Assembly (NCBI GenBank): GCA_964250755.1
Contig: CAXUHB010000015.1
Span: 1 to 64,000 of the forward strand
DNA: 64,000 nucleotides
Origin: DASWOJ01 sp964250755
Lineage (GTDB): Bacteria > Pseudomonadota > Alphaproteobacteria > Acetobacterales > Acetobacteraceae
Direction: 5' to 3'
The notes beneath the pieces are model-generated. The model was not told where the DNA came from. It did not search any database and worked only from the letters and a program-made list of their open reading frames with translations. A program made the position numbers and the translations under genes. Shown in pieces: positions 24,996 to 33,702 of this stretch (its first letter is position 1; every line of letters begins with the position of its first letter).

Positions 24996-26936
24996 CTATG
25001 CCGCCGCCGGCTCTTCGTCCGCCAGGACCTGCCGGGTCTCCGGAGCATCCAACTGCCAGGGCACCAGCAGCACCGAGACATCGGGGCCGCCATGGCGCAG
25101 CACCTGCGCCCGCAAGCGCTGGGCGCGGCGGGTGTGCAGCAGGCTTTCCCACCAACGGGCGCCGGCCAGCTCGCCCATCACCACGACCACGGGGCGGCCC
25201 GGGCAGCGTCGGCGCAGCGCCTCGATCTCGCGCAGCAGGGGCGCCAGCACGCTGCGATACGGCGACGGCTCAATCAACAGGGTGGGAGGCGGCAGGCCGG
25301 AGTCGCGGGCGGGCTGCTCGACGAAGCGTGCCCACTCGTGGCGCAGGCGGAACTCGTGCGCCTCGGCGTCCGGGCCGTCCAGGTCAGTCAGGTGCAGGGC
25401 CGTCACGTCCGGGGACAGCCGGGCCGCAACCTGCACTGCCTGCTGCGCCATGCGGTCCCAGCGCTCCAGCGGGATCACCACCACTGGCGGCGCGTGGTCC
25501 CGCAAATCCATCGCGCGCCGGCTGCCAACCAGCACCTGCCGCTCCAAATCGCGGTAGTAGCGGCGGATCAGGCGCAACAAGCCGAGCGTCAGTGGGATCA
25601 CCAGCAGCGTCAGCCAGGCGCCTTCGGTGAATTTGGCGACCAGGATGATGACCAGCGCCGCCCCGGTGGCCAGCGCACCCAACCCATTCACGCCCAGGCG
25701 CAGCCGGTCCACGTGCCCGCCCGCCTGCCGCCGCCAATGCACCGCCATGCCCGCTTGGCTGAGAGTGAACGACAGGAAGGCGCCGACCGCGAACAGCGGG
25801 ATCAGCCGGTCGGTGATGCCGCCGAACGCTGCGAGCAGCCCGCCCGCCCCTGCCGCCAGGAACAGCACCCCCGCGGTATAGACCAGCCGCCGCCCCGGCA
25901 CCGCGAACGCCTTGGGCAGGTAGCCGTCAGCCGCAACCAGCCGGCACAGCCGGGGAAAGCCGACGAAGCTGGTGTTGGCCGACAGGCACAGCACCGCCAG
26001 CACGCTGCCGATGGTGACGTAGTACAGCCACCCCCGCCCCCACACCGCCGCCACGAGTTGCGATAGGACGCTCTGGTAGCCATCGGCATCCTGGTCCATC
26101 GCATGCAGGCCGTAGCTGCGCGCGAGGTAGGCGATGCCCAGCAGCAGCAGGCCCAGCACGGCGCAGATGATGGCCAGGGTGCGGTGGGCGTGCTTGACCG
26201 CCGGCTCCTTGAAGGCGCCGACGCCGTTGCTGACGGCCTCCACCCCCGTCATCGCCGTGCAGCCCGCGGCGAAGGCGCGCAGCACCAGCCAGAGGGTGAC
26301 GGCCCCGGCGGCGGTGCCGGGCTGCGGCGGCGGCTCCACCGGGACGGGATGGCCGCCCGCTGCCCAGGCCGCCCAGGCGCCGATGGCCAGGATGACAGAT
26401 AGGGTGACGATGAAGAGATAGGTCGGCACCGCCAGGACCATCCCGGATTCCTTGGTGCCGCGCAGGTTCACGAAGGTGATCGCCGCCAGCACCGCAAGGC
26501 ACAGCGGCAGGGTGTAGGCGTGCAGGCTGGGCGCCGCAGAGGTCAGCGCTGCAACGCCGGCCGAAATGCCGACCGCGACGTTCAGCATGTAGTCCACCAT
26601 CAGCGCCGCCGCTGCCAGCAGCCCGGCGTTGTGGCCCAGGTTCTCCCGCGCGACGGTATAGCTGCCGCCGTTGCTGGGGTAGGCGGCGATGGTCTGCCAG
26701 TAGGACGCGCAGAGCACCGCCAGCAGCACCAGGATCACCCAGGTGATCGGCTGCACGGCGGCTGTGCCCGCTGTGCCCACGACGGCCAGCACGGTCAACA
26801 TCGCCTCCGGTCCGTAGGCGGCGCTGCCCAGGCCGTCCAGGCCCATTGCCGGCACGCCTTCCAGCGCGCCGATCTTGCGCCCCTCGGCCTCCCGGTTGGC
26901 GAGCCTGCGTCCGAGCAGGAGGGTGGTGAAGGACAT
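24996..26936 (-). CDS. KimA-like APC-superfamily permease with cytosolic C-terminal domain
   Basis: Inner-membrane transporter of 646 residues. Roughly 12 hydrophobic segments fill residues 30-465, after a motif-bearing N-terminus (GLDGLGSAAYGPEAML) that matches the KimA/YdaO potassium-proton symporters; a soluble domain of about 170 residues with repeated VVVIP and VVVVMGEL strands resembles a universal-stress-type nucleotide fold. Potassium uptake is a reasonable guess; amino acid transport by a related APC member cannot be excluded. ATG 26936 was chosen at the conserved N-terminus (GGAGG is not obvious). Divergent from the glycerate kinase gene. Confidence 0.8.
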   Translation of the reverse strand: MSFTTLLLGRRLANREAEGRKIGALEGVPAMGLDGLGSAAYGPEAMLTVLAVVGTAGTAAVQPITWVILVLLAVLCASYWQTIAAYPSNGGSYTVARENLGHNAGLLAAAALMVDYMLNVAVGISAGVAALTSAAPSLHAYTLPLCLAVLAAITFVNLRGTKESGMVLAVPTYLFIVTLSVILAIGAWAAWAAGGHPVPVEPPPQPGTAAGAVTLWLVLRAFAAGCTAMTGVEAVSNGVGAFKEPAVKHAHRTLAIICAVLGLLLLGIAYLARSYGLHAMDQDADGYQSVLSQLVAAVWGRGWLYYVTIGSVLAVLCLSANTSFVGFPRLCRLVAADGYLPKAFAVPGRRLVYTAGVLFLAAGAGGLLAAFGGITDRLIPLFAVGAFLSFTLSQAGMAVHWRRQAGGHVDRLRLGVNGLGALATGAALVIILVAKFTEGAWLTLLVIPLTLGLLRLIRRYYRDLERQVLVGSRRAMDLRDHAPPVVVIPLERWDRMAQQAVQVAARLSPDVTALHLTDLDGPDAEAHEFRLRHEWARFVEQPARDSGLPPPTLLIEPSPYRSVLAPLLREIEALRRRCPGRPVVVVMGELAGARWWESLLHTRRAQRLRAQVLRHGGPDVSVLLVPWQLDAPETRQVLADEEPAAA

Positions 26937-27060
26937 GGAGGCCTCATGCTGGATGCGGTGGGGTGGTGCGGGCAACGCCGTAGGACGTGCGGTGCGCCGC
27001 CTGCAAGCAGAGAACGCTGTCGGGGCGTGGCGCGGCTGCATCAGTATCAGGACTGTGCCT

Positions 27061-27095
27061 CTGCTCCCTCCTCCTTCGGGAACGGGAGCAGGCAG
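27061..27095. repeat. family A single unit, decayed (k)
   Basis: CTGCTCCCTCCTCCTTCGGG followed by AACGGGAGCAG, a shortened palindrome in the 225-bp divergent region before the glycerate kinase gene. Confidence 0.55.
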
Positions 27096-27161
27096 TCTTT
27101 CCTTGAGGCCTGGCCCAATGCGGGCTGACGCCGCATAGTGCGCCCGGCAGTTGGAGGCGGC

Positions 27162-28424
27162 ATGTACTGGGACGATGGGCGCGCGCGCGCGGCGCTGCGG
27201 GCGATGTTCGACGCTGCCGTGGCGAGTGCCGATCCCCGCCGGGTGCTGGCCGCGCATCTGCCGCCGCTGTCCGAACTGCCTCCCGGCGGGCGCGTCGTCG
27301 TCGTCGGGGCAGGCAAGTCCGCGGCGGTGATGGCGGCGGCTCTGGAGGACGCCTGGCCGGACGTGCCCATGACCGGCGTTGTCGTCACGCGCTACGGTCA
27401 CGGCCATCCCACCCGGCGCATCGAGGTTCTGGAGTCCTCGCACCCTGTCCCCGACGCCAACTCGGAGAGCGGTGCCCGCCGCGTGCTGGATGCCGTGCGC
27501 GGCCTGGGGCCGGACGACTTTGTGCTGGCGCTGATGTCCGGCGGCGCCTCCGCCCTGATGGAGCTGCCCGCGCCGGGGCTGACGCTGGACGACGCCGACC
27601 GGGTGAACCGCGCCTTGCTGCGCTCCGGGGCCGCCATCGGCGAGATGAACTGCGTCCGCAAGCACCTGTCCGCCATCAAGGGCGGACGCCTGGCCGCTGC
27701 CGCGGCGCCGGCCCGCGTCATCACGCTCGTGATCTCTGACGTGCCCGGCGACGACCCCGCCACCATCGGCAGCGGCCCCACCGTGCCCGACCCCACCACC
27801 TGGGCCGACGTGCGCGCCATCGCGGCCCGGCACGGCCTGACCTTGCCGCGCAATGACGGCCCCGAAACCCCCAAGCCCGGGGAGGTCGTGCCGGACCTGC
27901 GCATGATCGCCACGCCCCTGATGGCCTTGCACGCCGCCGCCGCCGCCGCCCGCGCGCACGGCCTGACGCCGCTGATCCTGGGCGACGCGCTGGAAGGCGA
28001 AAGCCGGGAGCTTGGCACCGTCATGGCCGGCGTCGCCGCCAGCGCCCGCCTGCACGGCCTGCCCCTGCCCGGCCCCTGCGTGCTGCTGTCGGGCGGAGAG
28101 ACCACCGTCACCATCGGTGCCGGCCCGGCCGGGCGCGGCGGGCGCAACACGGCCTTCCTGCTGGGCCTGGCGCTGGCGCTGCGCGGCACGCCGGGCATCT
28201 GGGCGCTGGCTGGCGACACCGACGGGATTGACGGGACGGAGGACGCGGCGGGCGCCGTCGTCACCCCCACGACGCTGGCGCGCGCCCGCGCCGCCGGGCT
28301 GGATCCGGCGGGGGTGCTTCGGGCGCACGACAGCTATGGTCTGTTCGACGCAGTGGGCGACCTGGTCCGCACGGGTCCGACCTTGACCAACGTGAATGAC
28401 CTGCGCGCCATCCTGGTCGCATAA
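27162..28424 (+). CDS. gckA: glycerate 2-kinase (TtuD/GckA, MOFRL family)
   Basis: Phosphorylates D-glycerate to 2-phosphoglycerate; 420 residues, full length. The N-terminal DUF4147 part shows VVGAGKSAAVMA, SSHPVPDAN and MSGGASALMELP; the C-terminal MOFRL part shows LLSGGETTVTI, GRGGRNTAFLLGLAL and LAGDTDGIDG. ATG 27162 has TTGGAGG 6 bases upstream. Pyruvate kinase begins 14 bp after its stop, the same order as ttuD-ttuE in tartrate/glycerate clusters, giving glycerate to 2-phosphoglycerate and, via enolase, to pyruvate. Confidence 0.92.
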   Translation: MYWDDGRARAALRAMFDAAVASADPRRVLAAHLPPLSELPPGGRVVVVGAGKSAAVMAAALEDAWPDVPMTGVVVTRYGHGHPTRRIEVLESSHPVPDANSESGARRVLDAVRGLGPDDFVLALMSGGASALMELPAPGLTLDDADRVNRALLRSGAAIGEMNCVRKHLSAIKGGRLAAAAAPARVITLVISDVPGDDPATIGSGPTVPDPTTWADVRAIAARHGLTLPRNDGPETPKPGEVVPDLRMIATPLMALHAAAAAARAHGLTPLILGDALEGESRELGTVMAGVAASARLHGLPLPGPCVLLSGGETTVTIGAGPAGRGGRNTAFLLGLALALRGTPGIWALAGDTDGIDGTEDAAGAVVTPTTLARARAAGLDPAGVLRAHDSYGLFDAVGDLVRTGPTLTNVNDLRAILVA

Positions 28425-28438
28425 AGGACTCCCCTCTC

Positions 28439-29869
28439 ATGGCTCCACGCGAGAAGATGCGCCGCCGCCGGCGCACGAAGATCATCGCCACGCTCGGCCC
28501 CGCCAGCGCCACGGCGGAGATGCTGGCCCGGCTGTTCCAGGGCGGGGCGGATGTGTTCCGCCTGAACTTCAGCCACGGCACGCATGAGGACCACCTGGCG
28601 CGCATCGGGATGATCCGCGCGCTGGAGGAGCATACGGGCCGGCCCATCGGCATCCTGGCGGATGTGCAGGGGCCGAAGCTGCGGGTCGGACGCTTCCAGG
28701 CTGGGCGTGTGACGCTGCAGACGGGGCAGCCCTTCCGGCTGGACCTGTCCCCGGTGCCCGGCGATAGCCGCCGGGTACAGTTGCCGCACACCGAGATCAT
28801 CGAGGCCGCGGGCATCGGCACCAGCTTGCTGCTGGACGACGGCAAGCTTCGCCTGCGCGTCGTGCATGTCCGGGGGGATCACCTTGAGTGCGAGGTCGTG
28901 ACCGGCGGCCCCCTATCCGACCGCAAGGGCGTGAACGTCCCCGACGTGGCCCTGCCGATCCCGGCGCTGACGGCCAAGGACCGGCTGGACCTGGACTTCG
29001 CGCTGCTGCACGGCGTGGACTACATCGGCCTGAGCTTCGTTCAGCGCGGGGAGGACGTGGCAGAGGCCAAGGAGATCGCCGCCGGACGCGCGTGGATCAT
29101 GACGAAGATGGAGAAGCCACAGGCGCTGGACAACATGGACGACATTCTTGCGCTGTCCGACGCCGTGATGGTCGCCCGCGGCGACCTGGGCGTGGAGCTG
29201 CCGCCGGAGGAGGTGCCGTTGGCGCAGAAGCGCATCATACGCGCGGCGCGGGAGCGCGGCATCCCGGTGGTGGTGGCGACGCAGATGCTGGAGAGCATGA
29301 TCTCGGCTCCTGCCCCCACGCGCGCCGAAGCATCGGATGTGGCGACGGCGGTGTTCGACGGTGCCGACGCTGTGATGCTGAGCGCGGAGAGCGCCGCCGG
29401 GCAGTATCCGTATGAGGCTGTGAACATGATGGACCGCATCGTGGCGCGGGTGGAGCGCGACCCCGGCTGGCGCGCGCTGATGGAGGGCAGCCGGCCCGCG
29501 CCGGAGCGCACGGCGGCGTCGGCCATTGCCGCGGCATCCCGCCAGGTGGCGCAGACCGTGGGGGCGGCGGCCATCGCGGCCTTCACGCTGGGCGGCAGCA
29601 CGGCGCTGCGCGTGGCGCGGGAGCGTCCGGACTGCCCGGTGCTGGGCCTGACGACCAGCTTGCAGACGGCCCGGCGGCTGGCGGTGGTGTCCGGCGTCCA
29701 TGCGGTGGTGACAGGGGAGCTGCACACCATGACCGAGACCGTCACGCGGGCGACGCGGATTGCGCGGATGGAAGGGTTTGCTAAGCCGGGCGATGAAGTG
29801 GTTGTGACGGCCGGCGTGCCGTTCAACCAGCCGGGGACGACCAATGCGCTGCGGGTGGCGCAAGCTTAG
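28439..29869 (+). CDS. pyk: pyruvate kinase
   Basis: Converts phosphoenolpyruvate and ADP to pyruvate and ATP; 476 residues. The beta-barrel begins with TKIIATLGPAS, the substrate region includes VFRLNFSHG, and the signature around IMTKMEKPQALDNMDDIL carries the catalytic lysine; ARGDLGVELP and SAESAAGQYP are typical. The C-terminal regulatory domain is complete. The KMEKPQALDN variant of the usual KIE motif is seen in the TtuE/alphaproteobacterial branch. It is the second gene of the glycerate kinase operon. Confidence 0.94.
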   Translation: MAPREKMRRRRRTKIIATLGPASATAEMLARLFQGGADVFRLNFSHGTHEDHLARIGMIRALEEHTGRPIGILADVQGPKLRVGRFQAGRVTLQTGQPFRLDLSPVPGDSRRVQLPHTEIIEAAGIGTSLLLDDGKLRLRVVHVRGDHLECEVVTGGPLSDRKGVNVPDVALPIPALTAKDRLDLDFALLHGVDYIGLSFVQRGEDVAEAKEIAAGRAWIMTKMEKPQALDNMDDILALSDAVMVARGDLGVELPPEEVPLAQKRIIRAARERGIPVVVATQMLESMISAPAPTRAEASDVATAVFDGADAVMLSAESAAGQYPYEAVNMMDRIVARVERDPGWRALMEGSRPAPERTAASAIAAASRQVAQTVGAAAIAAFTLGGSTALRVARERPDCPVLGLTTSLQTARRLAVVSGVHAVVTGELHTMTETVTRATRIARMEGFAKPGDEVVVTAGVPFNQPGTTNALRVAQA

Positions 29870-29892
29870 GAGCAATGCGGCTGCAAGAACGG

Positions 29893-29924
29893 CCTGCTCC
29901 CGTTCCGTCCGAGAGAGGGAGCGG
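29893..29924. repeat. family A single unit, decayed (l)
   Basis: CCTGCTCCCGTTCCGTCCGA followed by GAGAGGGAGCGG, shortly after the pyk stop codon. Confidence 0.5.
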
Positions 29925-29966
29925 GAAGCGGGGCGCCTCAGACCAACACCGAGCATGAAGCCCTGA

Positions 29967-31355
29967 ATGACCGACCTGCCCTGGATACAGCGTGCGCCCG
30001 GCCTGCCCTACTTTGTCACGGAGCATGGCGATGCCTGGACCCCCATCGGGCAGAACGACGCCATCCCTTGGGTGGACTGGAACCCGCTGCTGCACCGGCA
30101 GGACCTGCCGGCGGTGGCCGGGCACCTGGCGTGGCTGCGGATGCAGGGCGTGACATGCCTGCGGTTCATGCTGGAATACGCGGAGTCCGGCGGCCACTTT
30201 TTCGAGCAGCCGGCGGGCACCTTCAACCCGGTGCTGGTGCAGGCGTGGGACGACCTGTTCCAGCTTTGCGCGCAGGCCGGGCTGCGGCTGCTGCTGACGC
30301 CGCTGGACACCTACTTCCATTGGGTCCGGTGGGACCTGCATCCCTACAACAGCGCCAACGGCGGCCCGTGCGACGCCCGCACCAGCCTGATGGCGGATCC
30401 CGGAGTCCGCCGGCTGGTCAAGGCCCGGCTGCAATTCGCCACCGAGCGCTGGGGCGGCAGCGGCACCCTGTTCGCTTGGGACCTGTGGAACGAGATGCAC
30501 CCCGTCCAGGGCGAGGACCGGCCTGGCATCTTCGAGGACTACATCGGCGACGTCGGCCCCTTCCTGCGCGACGTGGAGCTGCGCGCGCACAGGCGCAGCC
30601 ACCCGCAATGCGTGTCGGTGTTCGGGCCGGAGCTGCATTGGAAGCCCTGGCTGAACGCGGCGGTATTCCGCCATCCCGCGCTCGACTTCGCGAACAACCA
30701 TTTCTATGAGGAGGGGACGATTGACCATCCCTCCGACACCGTCGCCCCTGCGCTGGCCGTAGGCAAGCTGGTGCGGGAGGCGTTGGCGGAGATCACGGAC
30801 CAGCGCCCGTTCTTCGACAGCGAGCACGGGCCGATCCACACCTTCAAGGACCACCGCCGGACCCTACCGGACGAGTTCGACGACGAGTACTTCCGGCATA
30901 TCCAATGGGCGCACCTGGCGTCCGGCGGCGCGGGCGGCGGGATGCGCTGGCCGAACCGGCATCCGCACCGGCTGACGCACGGGATGCGGCGGGCGCAGCG
31001 AGGCTTGGCGGACTTCCTGCCGCTGGTGGACTGGACGCACTTCGACCGCCGCCCGCTTGACCCGGTGCTGGACGACCCGGACGTGGCCTGCTTCGCCTGT
31101 GGGGACGCTCGGCAAGCCGTGCTGTTCCTGCTGCGGACCGGGCCGCTGCTGGAGGACGGCCGGGTGGACCCGGCAGTGCGGCGTAGGTTGAACGTGCTGG
31201 TGCCGGGGCTGGCCGGCCCGTGCCGGGCGGCGCTGTGGGACACGCAGGCCGGGATTGCGGCAGGGGAGGCGCCGGTGCGGACGATGAACGACGGTGTGCG
31301 GGTGGAGGTGCCGGCCTTTGCCGTAGGTGTCGCCGTAGCATTGCGGGCGGCGTAG
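29967..31355 (+). CDS. GH5-like (clan A) glycoside hydrolase
   Basis: Putative retaining glycosidase of 462 residues with a TIM-barrel core and a C-terminal beta-sandwich tail (about 370-462). The acid/base pair is Asn175-Glu176 in AWDLWNEMHP and the nucleophile is Glu286 in FFDSEHGPI, the clan A arrangement of mannanases and cellulases. There is no signal peptide, so it should act in the cytosol on small glycosides or an imported substrate. The length and lack of export are unusual for polysaccharide degraders. It starts 97 bp after pyk. Confidence 0.75.
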   Translation: MTDLPWIQRAPGLPYFVTEHGDAWTPIGQNDAIPWVDWNPLLHRQDLPAVAGHLAWLRMQGVTCLRFMLEYAESGGHFFEQPAGTFNPVLVQAWDDLFQLCAQAGLRLLLTPLDTYFHWVRWDLHPYNSANGGPCDARTSLMADPGVRRLVKARLQFATERWGGSGTLFAWDLWNEMHPVQGEDRPGIFEDYIGDVGPFLRDVELRAHRRSHPQCVSVFGPELHWKPWLNAAVFRHPALDFANNHFYEEGTIDHPSDTVAPALAVGKLVREALAEITDQRPFFDSEHGPIHTFKDHRRTLPDEFDDEYFRHIQWAHLASGGAGGGMRWPNRHPHRLTHGMRRAQRGLADFLPLVDWTHFDRRPLDPVLDDPDVACFACGDARQAVLFLLRTGPLLEDGRVDPAVRRRLNVLVPGLAGPCRAALWDTQAGIAAGEAPVRTMNDGVRVEVPAFAVGVAVALRAA

Positions 31356-31459
31356 GAGCACGGCGGGACGCGCGCGGGCGCCAGGCGTTGCCTGGCGTTG
31401 GTTGACGGCGCAGTGGGCCGGCTGGATGAAGGTTACGCACCTGCCCCTGCGAGGACCCG

Positions 31460-31906
31460 ATGACCCGCCTGATCCAAGTCCTGAACGGCCCCAATCTGAA
31501 CCTGCTGGGCCGGCGCCAACCCGACATCTACGGCCATGAGACCCTGGCCGACGTGGAGCGGGACTGCCGCGCGCTGGCCGGGGCGCTGCGGCTGGACCTG
31601 CGCTTCGGCCAGAGCAACCGCGAATACGAGATCATAGACCTGATCCACGCCGCACGCGACGACGCCGCAGGCATCGTCATCAACCCGGCGGCCTTCACAC
31701 ACACCTCGGTCGCCATACTGGATGCGCTGAACGCCTTCGACGGGCTGGTGATCGAGGTTCACATCAGCAACGTCCACAAGCGCGAGGCCTTCCGGCACCA
31801 CTCGTATGTATCGGGCCGGGCAGACGGCGTCATCGCCGGGTGCGGCACCCTGGGATACCAACTGGCCCTGCGACGGATGGCGCAACTGCTGGACGCGGCG
31901 GGGTAG
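31460..31906 (+). CDS. aroQ: type II 3-dehydroquinate dehydratase
   Basis: Shikimate-pathway enzyme removing water from 3-dehydroquinate; 148 residues, dodecamer-forming family. The catalytic lid tyrosine is Tyr24 in LNGPNLNLLGRRQPDIYG and the general acid is His101 in VIEVHISN. AFTHTSVAI holds the carboxylate-binding residues. In many alphaproteobacteria aroQ precedes accB-accC; here it is followed 13 bp later by a saccharopine-dehydrogenase-like gene. Confidence 0.95.
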   Translation: MTRLIQVLNGPNLNLLGRRQPDIYGHETLADVERDCRALAGALRLDLRFGQSNREYEIIDLIHAARDDAAGIVINPAAFTHTSVAILDALNAFDGLVIEVHISNVHKREAFRHHSYVSGRADGVIAGCGTLGYQLALRRMAQLLDAAG

Positions 31907-31919
31907 CAGGGGCGCCGCT

Positions 31920-33116
31920 GTGCCCACAGCCCTGATCCCTGCCCTGCCCTGCGCCATCCTGGTCGTCGGCGGCACCGGCGCGTTCGGCGAGCGGCTGGTG
32001 CGGGGCATCCTGGCCACCACGGGGCTGCAGGTGATCGTGGCAGCACGGGGGCTGGCGCGGGCGGAGGCGCTGGCGGCGGCGCTGGGCGGGGTGGGGCGCG
32101 TGCAGGCGGTGCGGCTGGATGCGGCCACGGCCACGGCGGAGGAGATCAGGGCGCATCGGGCCTTTGCCGTCGTGGACGCCTCCGGGCCGTTCTGCCCTGG
32201 CGCGCACGGGCTGGCGCGCGCGGTGCTGGCGGCAGGAGCGCATTATTTGGATCTGGCGGATGGGCGGGCTTATGCCGCCGGGTTCGCGGCGGCGCTGAAC
32301 GGCGCGGCGCGGGCGGCGGGGCGGGTCGCGCTGGCGGGCTGCAGCAGCACGCCCGCCTTGTCCTGCGCAGTGCTGGACCACCTGACCGCCGGCTGGACGC
32401 GGGTGGACCGGACGGAGGTTGCGATCCTGCCCGGCAACCGTGCCCCGCGGGGGCTGGCGGTGATGCGCTCCATCCTGTCCTGGGCCGGGCAGCCCGTGCG
32501 CGTGTTCCTGGACGGAGCCTGGGCGGTGCGACCGGGCTGGGGCCTGACCCGTCGGGAGAACGCGCCCGGTCTGGGCCGCCGCTGGTCGTCGCTGGCGAAC
32601 ACGCCGGACCTGGACGTCGTGCCCGCGCGCTACGGCGTGCGCGGCTCCGCGGTGTTCCGCGCCGGGTTGGAGCTGCCGCTGCTGCACCTGGGCCTGCTGC
32701 TGGCGACCCTGCCGGTGCGCGCCGCGGCCCGGCTGGGCCGGCGGATGTCTCTGGAGCCGTTGGCCCCGCCGCTGCGCACGCTGGCCGAGCTGGTGCATGG
32801 CTGGGGGACCGACCGCGGCGGCATGATCGTGGAGGCTTGGGGGCAGGACGGGGCAGGCCGTGCGGCGCGCCGCCGCTGGGTTTTGGTGGCGGAGGCCGGG
32901 GACGGGCCGGTGATCCCTACGCTGCCGGCGCTGGCTGCCTTGCGTGTTCTGGCAGCGGGGACGCCGGTGCCGTCCGGGGCGCGGCTATGCGTGGGAACGC
33001 TGACGCTGGCGCAGATTGCGGCGGAGTTCGCGCCCTACCGGATCGAAGCGACGGAGGATGGGGATGGGACGAGGCTGCCCGTCTCCGGCGTATTCGGTAA
33101 GCGCGTCTCGGGCTGA
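31920..33116 (+). CDS. saccharopine-dehydrogenase-like NAD(P)-binding protein
   Basis: A 398-residue protein with an N-terminal Rossmann domain (VVGGTGAFGERLVRG, residues about 14-29) and a catalytic-like domain of the saccharopine dehydrogenase / trans-acting enoyl reductase type. DLADGRAYAAGF and CSSTPALSCAVLD match family blocks. The substrate is unknown; lysine degradation is not implied. GTG 31920 is used, 13 bp after aroQ with GGGG upstream, so the two are cotranscribed. A long hydrophobic stretch near residues 245-265 suggests membrane association. Confidence 0.78.
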   Translation: MPTALIPALPCAILVVGGTGAFGERLVRGILATTGLQVIVAARGLARAEALAAALGGVGRVQAVRLDAATATAEEIRAHRAFAVVDASGPFCPGAHGLARAVLAAGAHYLDLADGRAYAAGFAAALNGAARAAGRVALAGCSSTPALSCAVLDHLTAGWTRVDRTEVAILPGNRAPRGLAVMRSILSWAGQPVRVFLDGAWAVRPGWGLTRRENAPGLGRRWSSLANTPDLDVVPARYGVRGSAVFRAGLELPLLHLGLLLATLPVRAAARLGRRMSLEPLAPPLRTLAELVHGWGTDRGGMIVEAWGQDGAGRAARRRWVLVAEAGDGPVIPTLPALAALRVLAAGTPVPSGARLCVGTLTLAQIAAEFAPYRIEATEDGDGTRLPVSGVFGKRVSG

Positions 33117-33168
33117 TGCACGGCTGCGCGTTGGCGGCAGCGTCGGCGTGTGCGTCGGCGCCGAAGAC

Positions 33169-33208
33169 CCCCTCACCCCGGCCCTCTTCCAGAGGGAGAG
33201 GGAGCAGG
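33169..33208. repeat. family A single unit (m)
   Basis: A well-preserved right-type unit (CCCTCACCCCGGCCCTCTTC then CAGAGGGAGAGGGAGCAG) between two converging genes, without its inverted partner. Confidence 0.85.
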
Positions 33209-33219
33209 ACACTGTTGAA

Positions 33220-33702
33220 TTAGCCACCCCGCACCCACCCCCGCTCGCCCTGCTGCCAATATGTCAGCGGTCCGCCGGCGGCCTTGGCAGCGGCCCAGCG
33301 CAGGCGGGCGGCGACGACCGCTTCGGGGTCGCCGCCGTCGAACAGGTCGAACACTCGGTCGAACCCGGCGGCATCCTCGGCCCGCACGCCGTCCAGCAGG
33401 AACAGGTAGCGTGCGCCGTTCGGGCAGTCGTCGCTGGCCGTCAGCCAGATCGGCTGCAGCGGGGCGTGTCCGGTGCGCGTGGTGCCATGGGGAAGCCAGG
33501 CCGGGTCGGTGCTGGCCCATAGCAGGTCGTCCAGTGCCGCCACCCGGGCCTCGCTGCCCAGGCGTACCAGCGCCCGCTGCCCGGCGGCCAGCGTGCGGCC
33601 CAGCAGCGCCGGCAACGCCGCGTCGGGCGTCGTGCGCGTCAGGTGGTAGAAGCCGGTTTCGGCGCGGCTTCCGGAGCGGCTTTCGGCGCGGTCCTGGGGC
33701 AC
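33220..33702 (-). CDS. holC: DNA polymerase III chi subunit
   Basis: Clamp-loader accessory subunit chi, about 160 residues, linking the replisome to SSB. GFYHLTRTTPDAALPALL at the N-terminus, IWLTASDDCPNGARYLFLLDG and the C-terminal WAAAKAAGGPLTYWQQ match the family. GTG 33702 is used: it follows the pepA stop codon with no gap, and the pepA-holC order is the standard alphaproteobacterial arrangement. The first 15 residues are charged and not conserved, so the true start could lie slightly further in. Confidence 0.88.
   Translation of the reverse strand: MPQDRAESRSGSRAETGFYHLTRTTPDAALPALLGRTLAAGQRALVRLGSEARVAALDDLLWASTDPAWLPHGTTRTGHAPLQPIWLTASDDCPNGARYLFLLDGVRAEDAAGFDRVFDLFDGGDPEAVVAARLRWAAAKAAGGPLTYWQQGERGWVRGG

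Noticed and set aside
24996..28328. Very long minus-strand open frame spanning the permease and the region antisense to glycerate kinase
   Set aside because: Only the part from ATG 26936 matches a protein family; the upstream part is antisense to glycerate kinase and a product of GC-rich codon bias.
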